Part shown: piece after piece, positions 24,385 to 37,099 of the stretch
How the letters are laid out: each line of letters starts with the position of its first letter
Position numbering within the stretch: position 1 is the first letter of the stretch
Origin: Kosakonia oryzae
GTDB taxonomy: Bacteria; Pseudomonadota; Gammaproteobacteria; Enterobacterales; Enterobacteriaceae
Assembly (NCBI RefSeq): GCF_001658025.2
Contig: NZ_CP014007.2
Location: forward strand, 2,542,001 to 2,606,000
DNA length: 64,000 nt
Direction of reading: 5' to 3'
Position numbers and translations under genes: made by a program
The notes under the pieces: generated by a model
The model's input: only the letters and a program-made list of their open reading frames with translations
Told to the model about the DNA's origin: nothing
The model's database searches: none

Positions 24385-27024
24385 ATGAAGGGTAAATACA
24401 AAGCCGCCATCGCTCTGGTTTTATTATTTGTACTGCTGCCGCTAACGTTACTGATGACGCTGGCGCAATGGGTGCCGACCCTTGCCGGGATCTGGCTACC
24501 GGCCGGTACGCGCATCGCACTGGAAGAGCGCCCGCGCTTTACCCGCCATTCCCTGAACATTCCCGATCTGCGCTACTGGGTTGACGATTGCCAACTGGCG
24601 TGGCTGCAGAATGCTGAGCTTACCCGCCCCAGCCGCTGGCAGTTACATGCGGGCGCGTTGACGATCAATAGCGCCTGTCTTAATAAGCTGCCGGCAAACA
24701 ACACGCCATCAACCGCGCCGCGAACGCTGAGCGAATGGCAAGCGATGCTGCCTTACACCTGGCTTACGGTGGATCGGTTAACCGTTTCGCCGTGGCAATC
24801 ATGGAGCGGCAAATTGTCGCTGGCGTTGACCCCTGACATTCAGCAATTGAGTTACAACGGTGAGCGCGTGCAGCTTGAAGCCCGTCTGCACGGGCAGGCG
24901 CTGAACGTTAACCGACTCGCGCTACATCTGTTTGATAACCAGCCGCCATTCACGCTCGGTGGCGAATTTACTCTGCCCGCTGTTCCGGATGGATGGCCCG
25001 TTAATGGCCATATGCAAAGTACGCTCACTCTGCCACAGCAACCTGGCCTGGTGGATGTTGATATGGAGTGGCGCGAAAATGAAGGGCAGACGATTGTTAT
25101 GTCGCGCGACAGCAGCGATCCGCTGCTCGACTTACCCTGGCAGGTGACCGGCGAGCAGCTCGCCATCAGCGATGGCCGCTGGAACTGGCCGTATGCCGGT
25201 TTTCCGCTGAGTGGGCGCGTCGGGTTGAAGATCGACAACTGGCAGCAGGGGCTGGATAAGGCGCAGATAAGTGGTCGGCTGAACGTGCTGACGCAGGGTG
25301 AAGCCGGTAAAGGCAATGCCGTGCTGACGATAGGTCCGGGGCGGCTAAGCATGACCGACAGCGCCATGCCGCTGCAACTGACCGGAGAAGCGAAGCAGGG
25401 CGATCTGGTGTTTTACGCCGTATTACCGGCGCAACTGAGCGGCAGTTTTGATGACCCGCAACTGGCGTTTACGCCCGGCGCGCTGCTGCGTTCGCGCGGG
25501 CGGGTGATCGATTCACTGAATATTGATGAGGTACGCTGGCCGCTGGCGGGCGTAAAACTGACCCGGCAGGGCATCGACGGCCGTTTGCAGGCGATTCTTC
25601 GCGCGCACGAGAATGTGATGGGCGATTTTCGTCTGCATCTCGACGGGCAGGCGCAGGATTTTTTGCCGGATAATGGCGAGTGGCGCTGGCGTTACTGGGG
25701 TGATGGTCATTTTACGCCGATGAATGCGCGCTGGGACGTTGCCGGTCGCGGTGAGTGGCAGGACAACACCATCACGCTGACCGATCTTTCAACCGGTTTT
25801 GATCAACTTCAGTACGGCACCATGCAAATTAGCGCGCCCCGTTTGGTGCTGGATGCCCCGGTGAAATGGGTGCGGGATGAGGAGAAGCCTCAGTTCAGCG
25901 GCGCGCTGACGCTGGATGCCGGGCAAACGACTTTTAGCGGCGGCAGCCATTTGCCCGCCTCGCAACTCAAATTCAGCGTCGATGGCACCAATCCCACCGA
26001 TTTTCAGTTTAAAGGGGCCCTGAGTGCTGATGCGATTGGCCCTGTGCAGGTGAATGGCCGCTGGGACGGCGAACGATTGCGCGGGCAGGCCTGGTGGCCG
26101 CGTCAGTCGCTCAGCGTTTTCCAGCCGTTGATCCCACCAGACTGGAAGATGAAGCTGCTTAATGGCTCGCTCTACGCTCAGGTGGCGTTTTCTGCGGCGG
26201 CCGGGCAAGGTTTTGAAGCCGGTGGGCACGGCGTGCTGAAAAGCGGCAGCGTCTGGACGCCGGATAATGAAATCAGCGGTGTCGATTTTGTGCTGCCGTT
26301 CCGCTATCGCAATGCCGCCTGGCAACTGGGTACCCGCAGGCCGGTATCGCTGCGCATTGGCGAAATTGTTAACCAGGTGACCGCCAAAAATATCACTGCT
26401 GATTTGCAGGGGGCCTGGCCGTGGAGCGAAGAAAACCCGCTCATTCTGAGCGATGTCAGCGTTGATGTGCTCGGCGGCAAAGTCACTATGCAGCAGCTAC
26501 GCATGCCGCAGCACGATCCGGCGCTGGTGCGCATCAACCATATTTCCTCCAGCGAGCTGATCAGCGCGGTGAACCCGAAGCAATTTGCGCTTTCCGGGCC
26601 TTTTGACGGCGCGCTGCCGCTATGGCTGGATAATCCGCAATGGATAATTAAGGACGGCTGGCTGCACAACCCGGGCCCGATGACGCTGCGTATCGACAAA
26701 GATACCGCAGATGCGGTAGTGAAGGACAACATGGCGGCGGGCGCGGCGATCAACTGGTTGCGCTATATGGAAATTTCCCGTTCCTGGACAAAGATAGATC
26801 TGGATAATCTTGGCGTGTTAAAAATGCAGGCTGCCATTCGCGGCACCAGCTATGTTGAAGGCAAGAGCAGCACCGTGAATTTGAACTATACCCATGAGGA
26901 AAACGTCTTTACCTTATGGCGCAGTTTACGTTTTGGCGACAATTTGCAGTCATGGCTTGAGCAACATGCCGCGCTTCCCCAGGTGCGCTGTGCGAAGGGC
27001 GAAAAGTGTGAGGAAAAACAATGA
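24385..27024 (+). CDS. ydbH: YdbH, AsmA-like intermembrane lipid-transport protein
   Basis: YdbH is one of three AsmA-like bridge proteins (with TamB and YhdP) that move phospholipids between inner and outer membrane. The 879 residues start with an N-terminal membrane anchor (about 6-28, VLLFVLLPLTLLMTLA). A long beta-rich periplasmic region follows, with the DUF3971/YdbH domain near the C-terminus. It is collinear with E. coli YdbH. The stop overlaps the ynbE start by four bases (ATGA), indicating coupled translation with the partner lipoprotein. Confidence 0.94.
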   Translation: MKGKYKAAIALVLLFVLLPLTLLMTLAQWVPTLAGIWLPAGTRIALEERPRFTRHSLNIPDLRYWVDDCQLAWLQNAELTRPSRWQLHAGALTINSACLNKLPANNTPSTAPRTLSEWQAMLPYTWLTVDRLTVSPWQSWSGKLSLALTPDIQQLSYNGERVQLEARLHGQALNVNRLALHLFDNQPPFTLGGEFTLPAVPDGWPVNGHMQSTLTLPQQPGLVDVDMEWRENEGQTIVMSRDSSDPLLDLPWQVTGEQLAISDGRWNWPYAGFPLSGRVGLKIDNWQQGLDKAQISGRLNVLTQGEAGKGNAVLTIGPGRLSMTDSAMPLQLTGEAKQGDLVFYAVLPAQLSGSFDDPQLAFTPGALLRSRGRVIDSLNIDEVRWPLAGVKLTRQGIDGRLQAILRAHENVMGDFRLHLDGQAQDFLPDNGEWRWRYWGDGHFTPMNARWDVAGRGEWQDNTITLTDLSTGFDQLQYGTMQISAPRLVLDAPVKWVRDEEKPQFSGALTLDAGQTTFSGGSHLPASQLKFSVDGTNPTDFQFKGALSADAIGPVQVNGRWDGERLRGQAWWPRQSLSVFQPLIPPDWKMKLLNGSLYAQVAFSAAAGQGFEAGGHGVLKSGSVWTPDNEISGVDFVLPFRYRNAAWQLGTRRPVSLRIGEIVNQVTAKNITADLQGAWPWSEENPLILSDVSVDVLGGKVTMQQLRMPQHDPALVRINHISSSELISAVNPKQFALSGPFDGALPLWLDNPQWIIKDGWLHNPGPMTLRIDKDTADAVVKDNMAAGAAINWLRYMEISRSWTKIDLDNLGVLKMQAAIRGTSYVEGKSSTVNLNYTHEENVFTLWRSLRFGDNLQSWLEQHAALPQVRCAKGEKCEEKQ

Positions 27025-27212
27025 AAACCCCGATAGCCGTGCCGGTGCTGGCAATAACCACCTTGCTGGCTGGTTGTACGCCACGCATCGAGGTGGCGGC
27101 ACCGAAAGAGCCGATCACCATCAATATGAATGTGAAGATCGAGCATGAAATCCACATCAAAGTGGATAAAGATGTCGAAACTCTGCTGAAATCACGCAGC
27201 GATCTGTTCTGA
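27021..27212 (+). CDS. ynbE: YnbE, lipoprotein partner of YdbH
   Basis: A 63-residue outer-membrane lipoprotein. Lipobox LAGC (Cys17) follows a short signal sequence; then CTPRIEVAAPKEPITINMNV and a helical tail ending RSDLF match E. coli YnbE. It is reported to pair with the C-terminus of YdbH by beta-strand stacking and complete the lipid bridge. The start overlaps the ydbH stop. Confidence 0.93.
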   Translation: MKTPIAVPVLAITTLLAGCTPRIEVAAPKEPITINMNVKIEHEIHIKVDKDVETLLKSRSDLF

Positions 27213-27222
27213 GGCCATCATG

Positions 27223-27561
27223 ATGAAAAAACGACTGCTGATGGCATTGCTGGCGCTGAGCCTCGCCAGCACAACCGCGCAAGCATTGACGCTGGACGAA
27301 GCCCGTTCACAAGGGCGGGTGGGGGAAACCTTAACCGGTTACATTGCACCCGTCAGCCACGATAAAGAGACGCTGGCGCTGGTGGAGCGCATTAACAAAG
27401 CGCGTGCCGAAAGCTACCAGCAACTGGCCGATAGCAACAACATTCCCGTTGACGATGTGGCGAAGATGGCGGGTCAGAAACTGGTAGATCGCGCCCGGCC
27501 CGGTGAATATGTGCAGGGCATTAACGGTAAATGGCTGAAGAAATCGTCAGCGGTGCATTGA
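27223..27561 (+). CDS. ydbL: YdbL, periplasmic chaperone-like protein (DUF1318)
   Basis: A 112-residue protein, third gene of the ydbH operon. It has a signal peptide (MKKRLLMALLALSLASTTAQA) and DUF1318 motifs LTLDEARSQGRVGETLTGY, VDDVAKMAGQKLV and GEYVQGINGKW. It is proposed to prevent improper YnbE multimers. ATG codons at 27220 and 27223 are both possible. The 3' end overlaps a convergent LysR gene by 41 bases. Confidence 0.93.
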   Translation: MKKRLLMALLALSLASTTAQALTLDEARSQGRVGETLTGYIAPVSHDKETLALVERINKARAESYQQLADSNNIPVDDVAKMAGQKLVDRARPGEYVQGINGKWLKKSSAVH

Positions 27562-28435
27562 TATCATCACTGAGGTGCTGGCGTAACCACGCCAGCGCCT
27601 GTTCCGCCCGCTGTGTTATCGGCCACTCCGCGCGGTGAGTCAGCCACAGCGTATCGACAACATTGACCGGATGGTTGTCAACCTGCAACAGCGCCTGGCG
27701 CGGAAAGGCCAGCCGCGCATAGCGCGGTAATACAGTAAAGCCTAGCCTGCGTGAAACGGGTTCCGGTATCAAACCAATATGGTTAATAAAACCACTCACC
27801 CGTATGCTTTGCATGCCCGGATTGCCGGGGAAACGGCGGCTGAGCAGCCGCGTCGCCATCGCATGTCCATCCGGATGGCTGATAAAACCCAGCGCTTGCA
27901 GATCCTGCCAGCTATTGGCGGTACAGCCAGCGGGAAGCACCAGTTCAAGCGGTTCTTCGGTGAATTTGTGCGCTGTCAGACGCGTGTCATCCGGTTGCTG
28001 CGTGACCAGCCCTAACTCGTAGCGGCCGGCCAGCACTTCCGCGATCACCGAGTGATTGGGCGACACGCGCAGGCGAATGGTCAGCTCAGGCCGTTGCTGC
28101 TGCAAATTGAGCAGTAGTGGGTAGATGCGCAACCCGATGCTGCTCGGGCATATCACACTGATTTCGCCGCCTGCTTTATCTTTATCTTCCAGACGATTTT
28201 GCAAACGCTTATCCGCCTGTTCCAGCTCCTGGCAATAGTCGCGTAACGCATTGCCTTGCGGCGTCAGCTCCAGCGTTCTTTTGCCACGCAAAATCAGCGG
28301 GCCGGTTTGTTGTTCCAGTTGGCGAATATGCTGGCTGACCGCCGCCTGGGTAATGCCAAGCTTATCGGCTGCACGGGTAAACGATCCGGCCTCAATCAGG
28401 GCGCTAAATGAACGTAAAAGCTGTGGGTTAAACAT
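27521..28435 (-). CDS. LysR-family transcriptional regulator
   Basis: A 304-residue LysR protein. The N-terminal winged helix shows FSALIEAGSFTRAADKLGITQAAVSQHIRQLE, followed by a periplasmic-binding-like effector domain. In K-12 feaR follows ydbL; this regulator is unrelated to it and I cannot name it. Its overlap with ydbL suggests insertion or replacement at this position. The ribosome site is weak. It is divergent from the MarR gene, a possible target. Confidence 0.88.
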   Translation of the reverse strand: MFNPQLLRSFSALIEAGSFTRAADKLGITQAAVSQHIRQLEQQTGPLILRGKRTLELTPQGNALRDYCQELEQADKRLQNRLEDKDKAGGEISVICPSSIGLRIYPLLLNLQQQRPELTIRLRVSPNHSVIAEVLAGRYELGLVTQQPDDTRLTAHKFTEEPLELVLPAGCTANSWQDLQALGFISHPDGHAMATRLLSRRFPGNPGMQSIRVSGFINHIGLIPEPVSRRLGFTVLPRYARLAFPRQALLQVDNHPVNVVDTLWLTHRAEWPITQRAEQALAWLRQHLSDDINAPLTISSAIYR

Positions 28436-28541
28436 AATGAATATTTATAGAGTTCATAAGGAAATGCCTATTTTCATTATAATTAGCCCAGTATAGGCTT
28501 GTCCATCTGCTTAGCGTACAGCCCAGATTAACGTGGTGAAT

Positions 28542-28664
28542 CCCCCTATGCGGCGGGGCGCTTTTGATCGTGAAGAACATTGCTGCGCAGGCTACGGGAT
28601 CAAACGTAGCTTACCGGGAGGCACCCGGCACCACTCCTCAGTTCTGCTTTTTTCAGGATCCCTT
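28542..28664 (+). promoter_or_regulatory. Structured leader of the MarR gene, candidate cis-RNA
   Basis: The about 170-base leader holds several precise pairings. A 5' C-run/G-run hairpin spans 28542-28558. TTTGATC (28563-28569) pairs with GATCAAA (28598-28604). AGGCTACG (28589-28596, starting after the C) pairs with CGTAGCTT (28605-28612). CCGGG (28614-28618) pairs with CCCGG (28624-28628). The second and third helices interleave, so together they form an H-type pseudoknot. GGGATC (28596-28601) is also complementary to GATCCC (28657-28662), which overlaps the ribosome site. A TATAAT at 28479-28484 could start it near 28491. This is inference from pairing only; I match it to no known riboswitch. 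Confidence 0.45.
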
Positions 28665-29096
28665 ATGGACAATGCCGGGCTTTTATCGCGTGTACACCTG
28701 TTGTACCTGGCGTCGCATAATTTGCGTCTGCTGATTGATCAAAAAATTAAAGACAACCACATCGGTTTTAATGGCTGGATGCTTCTCGTCTGTATTCGTA
28801 ACGAACCGCAGATTGTGACGCAACGGGAGATCGCGCTGCGCATGGGGCTGAAGGAGCCCAGCGTCGGCGAGCTGATCAAACAGCTTATGAAACAGAAATT
28901 GCTGGTGCGGGCGGTCAATACCAGTGACCGGCGCAAATACGCCATCAAAATCACCGATCAAGGCGTGGCGATGTATGACGAGATCCAGCAGGCGCTACAG
29001 CCGCTGTTTCACACTATTTTCCCCGGGCAGATGGAACAGTTTGATGAATTACTGCAAACGATCCTGGCAGCGACAAAGCGCTATACGGCAGAGTAG
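28665..29096 (+). CDS. MarR-family transcriptional regulator
   Basis: A 143-residue MarR/DUF24-like winged-helix protein. The DNA-binding segment reads TQREIALRMGLKEPSVGELIKQLM, and the wing region follows with NTSDRRKYAIKITDQG. The start MDNAGLLSRV follows CAGGATCC; an upstream ATG would run through the structured leader. It is convergent with azoR, sharing a terminator. The family usually represses nearby genes and responds to phenolics or oxidants, but its ligand and targets are unknown. Confidence 0.88.
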   Translation: MDNAGLLSRVHLLYLASHNLRLLIDQKIKDNHIGFNGWMLLVCIRNEPQIVTQREIALRMGLKEPSVGELIKQLMKQKLLVRAVNTSDRRKYAIKITDQGVAMYDEIQQALQPLFHTIFPGQMEQFDELLQTILAATKRYTAE

Positions 29097-29108
29097 AGCG
29101 GGGAGAAA

Positions 29109-29132
29109 CCCTCCCACCGGATGGTGAGAGGG
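29109..29132. terminator. Bidirectional hairpin between MarR gene and azoR
   Basis: CCCTCCCACC and GGTGAGAGGG pair over ten positions with one mismatch around a GGAT loop. A TTTC tract on the minus strand supports termination of azoR. Confidence 0.65.
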
Positions 29133-29140
29133 GGAATATC

Positions 29141-33847
<4,707 letters not shown>

Positions 33848-33862
33848 GTGCATTCGGAAATA

Positions 33863-33933
33863 GCCTGATGGCGCTGCGCTTATCAGGCCTACGGTTTGCT
33901 TTTGTAGGCCTGAGGCGTTAGCCGCCATCCGGC
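33863..33933. repeat. REP pair (BIME) after hrpA
   Basis: Two inverted REP (PU) units face each other: GCCTGATGGCGCTGCGCTTA and following bases (33863-33892), and the opposite copy 33904-33933 ending GCCGCCATCCGGC. Both are close to the enterobacterial REP consensus. It lies between convergent hrpA and a methyltransferase gene and may stabilise 3' ends or bind gyrase/IHF. A related copy lies at 44019-44086. Confidence 0.85.
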
Positions 33934-33937
33934 ATTT

Positions 33938-34600
33938 TTAGATGGCGTTTACCCACGCCAGCGTAAAGCCGTCCCAACCCTTCATGCCGACGGTCTGCAT
34001 GGCCGTCACCGTCAGGCGCGGATCATTGCCCAACATATCAATAAATTTACGCACGCCCTGCACGCTGGCGTCGGTGGTGGTTGGATTGGTCACTTCCCCG
34101 TTGCGCACCACGTTATCGCCAATAATCAACGTACCGGGACGAGAATAGTGCAGCGCCCATTTCAGGTAGCTGGGGTTATTGGGCTTATCAGCATCAATAA
34201 AGATCAGATCGAACGGCGGACGCTCGCCGAGACTTTCCAGCGTCTGTAATGCCGGGCCTTCAGCGACGGTCACCAGATTCGCCACGCCGGCAAAATGCAG
34301 ATTTTCGCGGGCAATCGCCGCATGCAGCGGTTCAGCCTCCAGGGTTAACAGTTCGCCGTTTACCGGCAGTTCGCGCGCCATCCACAGCGTGCTGTAGCCA
34401 CCAAGCGTACCGATTTCCAGAATTCGCCTTGCCCGTACCATGCGGACTAACAGCGCCAGTAATTGTCCCTGCATCGGCGAGACATCAATTGCCGGAAGCC
34501 CGGCGCGCTGGTTATTTGCCAGCACCTGCTCTAATACCTCATCTTGCGGGATCAGTTTTTGCACTAAGTATTCATCAACTGCGGACCACTTTTGCTGCAT
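33938..34600 (-). CDS. Class I SAM-dependent O-methyltransferase (caffeoyl-CoA OMT type)
   Basis: A 220-residue methyltransferase of the Methyltransf_3 family. Motif I is ILEIGTLGGYSTLWMA, with metal/substrate elements in FIDADKPN and GDNVVRNGE. These bacterial enzymes methylate catechol-type hydroxyls, often Mg-dependent. The start MQQKWSAVDEY is seven bases after AGGAG; a TTG start seven codons upstream would overlap that site. It begins 24 bases after the outer-membrane channel gene and is the last gene of the efflux operon, so its product may be the exported compound or a detoxified substrate. Confidence 0.88.
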   Translation of the reverse strand: MQQKWSAVDEYLVQKLIPQDEVLEQVLANNQRAGLPAIDVSPMQGQLLALLVRMVRARRILEIGTLGGYSTLWMARELPVNGELLTLEAEPLHAAIARENLHFAGVANLVTVAEGPALQTLESLGERPPFDLIFIDADKPNNPSYLKWALHYSRPGTLIIGDNVVRNGEVTNPTTTDASVQGVRKFIDMLGNDPRLTVTAMQTVGMKGWDGFTLAWVNAI

Positions 34601-34624
34601 AACATCACTCCTGGTTATCAAAAA

Positions 34625-36001
34625 TCACTCAATTCCGGACCAGCCACCTCCCAGTGCCCGGTAGAGATCTATCTGCGCCAGCAGCAGGTTGTTTTTCACC
34701 TGCACCGCACTGAGTTGCGCAGAGTACAAGGTGCGCTGGGCATCCAGCACATCCAGATAGGCGGAATACCCATTGTTGTAACGGTTTTGCGCAATGCGTA
34801 GCGTCTCCTGCGCGACCTGCTGCTGCCCCTCAAGTTCGGCCAGTTGCTCGCCAAGGCGGGTGATGGCGTCCAGACTATCATTGACCTCTTTAAAGGCGTT
34901 ACGCACGGTTTTTTCATAGCTGTACAGCGCCTGATTCCGCTGCGACATAGAGATATCCACCTGCGCGTTCAGCGCCTGGCGGTTAAGCAACGGGGCGAGA
35001 ATACTGCCGCCAAGGCTCCACAAACGTAATGGATTATCGAGCAGACCCGGCAGGGTTCTGTCCTGCATACTGCCGGTCGCCGTCAGATTGAGCGACGGCG
35101 GCAGTTGCGCCTGCTTTGAGGCCAGCGAGGCATCGGCGGCGACGAGCTGGCGCTGTGCCTGCACAATATCCGGACGGCGGTTTAACAGCGAAGAGGGTAA
35201 TTGCGATGGCAGTTTCAGCGGCGTCAGTTGCGCAAAAGTGTTGCGGCTGACCGCGCCAGGGTTGCTGCCGAGCAACAGACTCAGGGCATTTTCCTGCTGG
35301 TTTATCTGGTGCTGTAACACCGGTACCTGCGCACGGGTGGCGCGCAGTTCGGAATCCGCCTGCATCAACTCCAGTTGAGAAGTATAGCCAGTCTCGTACT
35401 GGCGACGGGCAAGATTCCACGCTTCTTGCCGGGCTTTGAGTGTTTCTTGCGTGACGCGTAATTGTTCATCCAGCGACAACAGGGTGAGATAACCGGAAGC
35501 CACATTGGTGGCGACGGTCAAATCAGCGGCAGCGGCCGCCGCTTTTTGCGCCTCCAGCGAGGCATCCGCCGCACGCGCGGCGCTGCGGTTCGCGCCCCAG
35601 ATATCGACATCGTAGCTGGCCGTCAGGCTGCCTTTATAGAGAGTGCTGTGAATCGGTAAACCGGTCGCTGCCGATTGCGAACGTGCGCGCGTGCCGGAAA
35701 GCCCGGCATCAAGCTCCGGGAACAGCGCGCTGTTAGCGGCATAAACCTGTGCCTGGTACTCATTGACCCGTTCGCGGGCAATCAGCACGTCGCTGTTATA
35801 GCGCAGCGCCTGATCAACATAGCGGTTAAGCTGGCTGTCATGAAAACTGCGCCACCAGACGCTATCCGTTTTACCGATCGGGCCGCTGGCGCTGCGCCAG
35901 GCGGCAGGGATTTGCAGTGTCGGTTGGGCCTGTTGTACATCAGCAGACTGGCAGCCCACCAGCGTAAAGGCGAGGGCAAGAAAGAGCGGGGGACGCCTCA
36001 T
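34625..36001 (-). CDS. Outer-membrane efflux lipoprotein (NodT/OprM type)
   Basis: A 458-residue TolC-family channel with lipobox LVGC (Cys17) and two OEP repeats (about 50-240 and 260-450). Characteristic motifs are WWRSFHDSQLNRYVDQAL, SASYDVDIWG-like segment, and NRRPDIVQAQRQLVAADA. It forms the outer-membrane exit of a tripartite pump. Its ATG overlaps the stop of the adaptor gene (ATGA), showing coupled translation. Confidence 0.93.
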   Translation of the reverse strand: MRRPPLFLALAFTLVGCQSADVQQAQPTLQIPAAWRSASGPIGKTDSVWWRSFHDSQLNRYVDQALRYNSDVLIARERVNEYQAQVYAANSALFPELDAGLSGTRARSQSAATGLPIHSTLYKGSLTASYDVDIWGANRSAARAADASLEAQKAAAAAADLTVATNVASGYLTLLSLDEQLRVTQETLKARQEAWNLARRQYETGYTSQLELMQADSELRATRAQVPVLQHQINQQENALSLLLGSNPGAVSRNTFAQLTPLKLPSQLPSSLLNRRPDIVQAQRQLVAADASLASKQAQLPPSLNLTATGSMQDRTLPGLLDNPLRLWSLGGSILAPLLNRQALNAQVDISMSQRNQALYSYEKTVRNAFKEVNDSLDAITRLGEQLAELEGQQQVAQETLRIAQNRYNNGYSAYLDVLDAQRTLYSAQLSAVQVKNNLLLAQIDLYRALGGGWSGIE

Positions 36002-37080
36002 TTTTGCGTCTCCCTGGTATCAATGTACACCTGTACCGACATCCCCGGACGCAGGCGGGCAATGTCATCATCGTTACCCTCAACCTGAATGCGCACCGGA
36101 ATACGCTGGGCGATTTTAACGAAATTACCGGTAGCGTTATCCGGGCTGATGGCGCTGAACTCAACGCCCGTTGCCGGAGAGAGGCTCTCGACACGGCCGT
36201 GATAACTGCGACCATCCAGTGCATCCACCGTAAAACGTACCGGCTGGCCGACGACGACATCGGCCAGTTGCGTCTCTTTGAGATTAGCGATCACCCAGCG
36301 CTGCGACGGAACCAGCGAGGTGAGGTGCGTACCGGCAGTGACATACGCGCCAAGCCGCACGCTGATCTGACCCAGTTGCCCGTCGCGCGGGGCAACAATG
36401 CGGGTGTTTTGCAGGTCGATTTGCGCCAGTTCCAGCGCGGCCTCGGCGTTTTCCACATCCGCTTGCAGCGAAGCGCGATTGACGATTGTGGTTTGCAGAT
36501 CCTGGCGCGACATCTCCAGCGTCGCTTCAGCCTGCGCGATACTGGCGGTGTTTTGCGCCGCCGTCGCAAGGGCGGCATCACGCTCGCGAATCGACAGCGA
36601 ACCGTCAGCGGTCAACGCTTTGACGCGTTTTAAATCCGCCTGCGATTTCAGATCCTGCGCTTTGGCGCTGGCCAGCGCCGCTTTGTTGCGTTCAATCACC
36701 GCTTCTGCGCTTTTACGCTGCTGAAGATTATTGGCCAGCGCGGCTTTTTTCATCGCCAGCGTTGCTTTGGCCTGATCCACCCGCTGGCGATAAATGCGAT
36801 CGTCGATCTGCATAATCAGATCGCCTTTCTTCACCCAGACAAAATCCTGCACCGGCACCTCGGTGATATACCCGTTGACCTGCGGGCTGATAAAGGTGGT
36901 TTGCCCGCGCACATAGGCGTTGTCGGTAAATTCGGTATGGCGGGTGAACGGCGGCAATTGCCACGCGTAGAGGATCACCAGCACACCGACGAGGCCAATG
37001 GCGGCGGCGGTAAAGAGGGAAACGATGCGAACATTATTGCGGGTGCTGGCGCGCTCTTTAGCGGCATCCTGCTGGCTCAT
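35998..37080 (-). CDS. HlyD/EmrA-type membrane fusion protein
   Basis: A 360-residue periplasmic adaptor with an N-terminal membrane anchor (about 22-42, IVSLFTAAAIGLVGVLVILY). It has lipoyl and long coiled-coil hairpin regions (about 95-210) and a beta-barrel domain. It is of the EmrA/AaeA class that partners MFS pumps. The ATG at 37080 sits five bases after GGAG; an upstream GTG overlaps that site. Confidence 0.92.
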   Translation of the reverse strand: MSQQDAAKERASTRNNVRIVSLFTAAAIGLVGVLVILYAWQLPPFTRHTEFTDNAYVRGQTTFISPQVNGYITEVPVQDFVWVKKGDLIMQIDDRIYRQRVDQAKATLAMKKAALANNLQQRKSAEAVIERNKAALASAKAQDLKSQADLKRVKALTADGSLSIRERDAALATAAQNTASIAQAEATLEMSRQDLQTTIVNRASLQADVENAEAALELAQIDLQNTRIVAPRDGQLGQISVRLGAYVTAGTHLTSLVPSQRWVIANLKETQLADVVVGQPVRFTVDALDGRSYHGRVESLSPATGVEFSAISPDNATGNFVKIAQRIPVRIQVEGNDDDIARLRPGMSVQVYIDTRETQK

Positions 37081-37099
37081 AAACACTCCAGTAACATTA

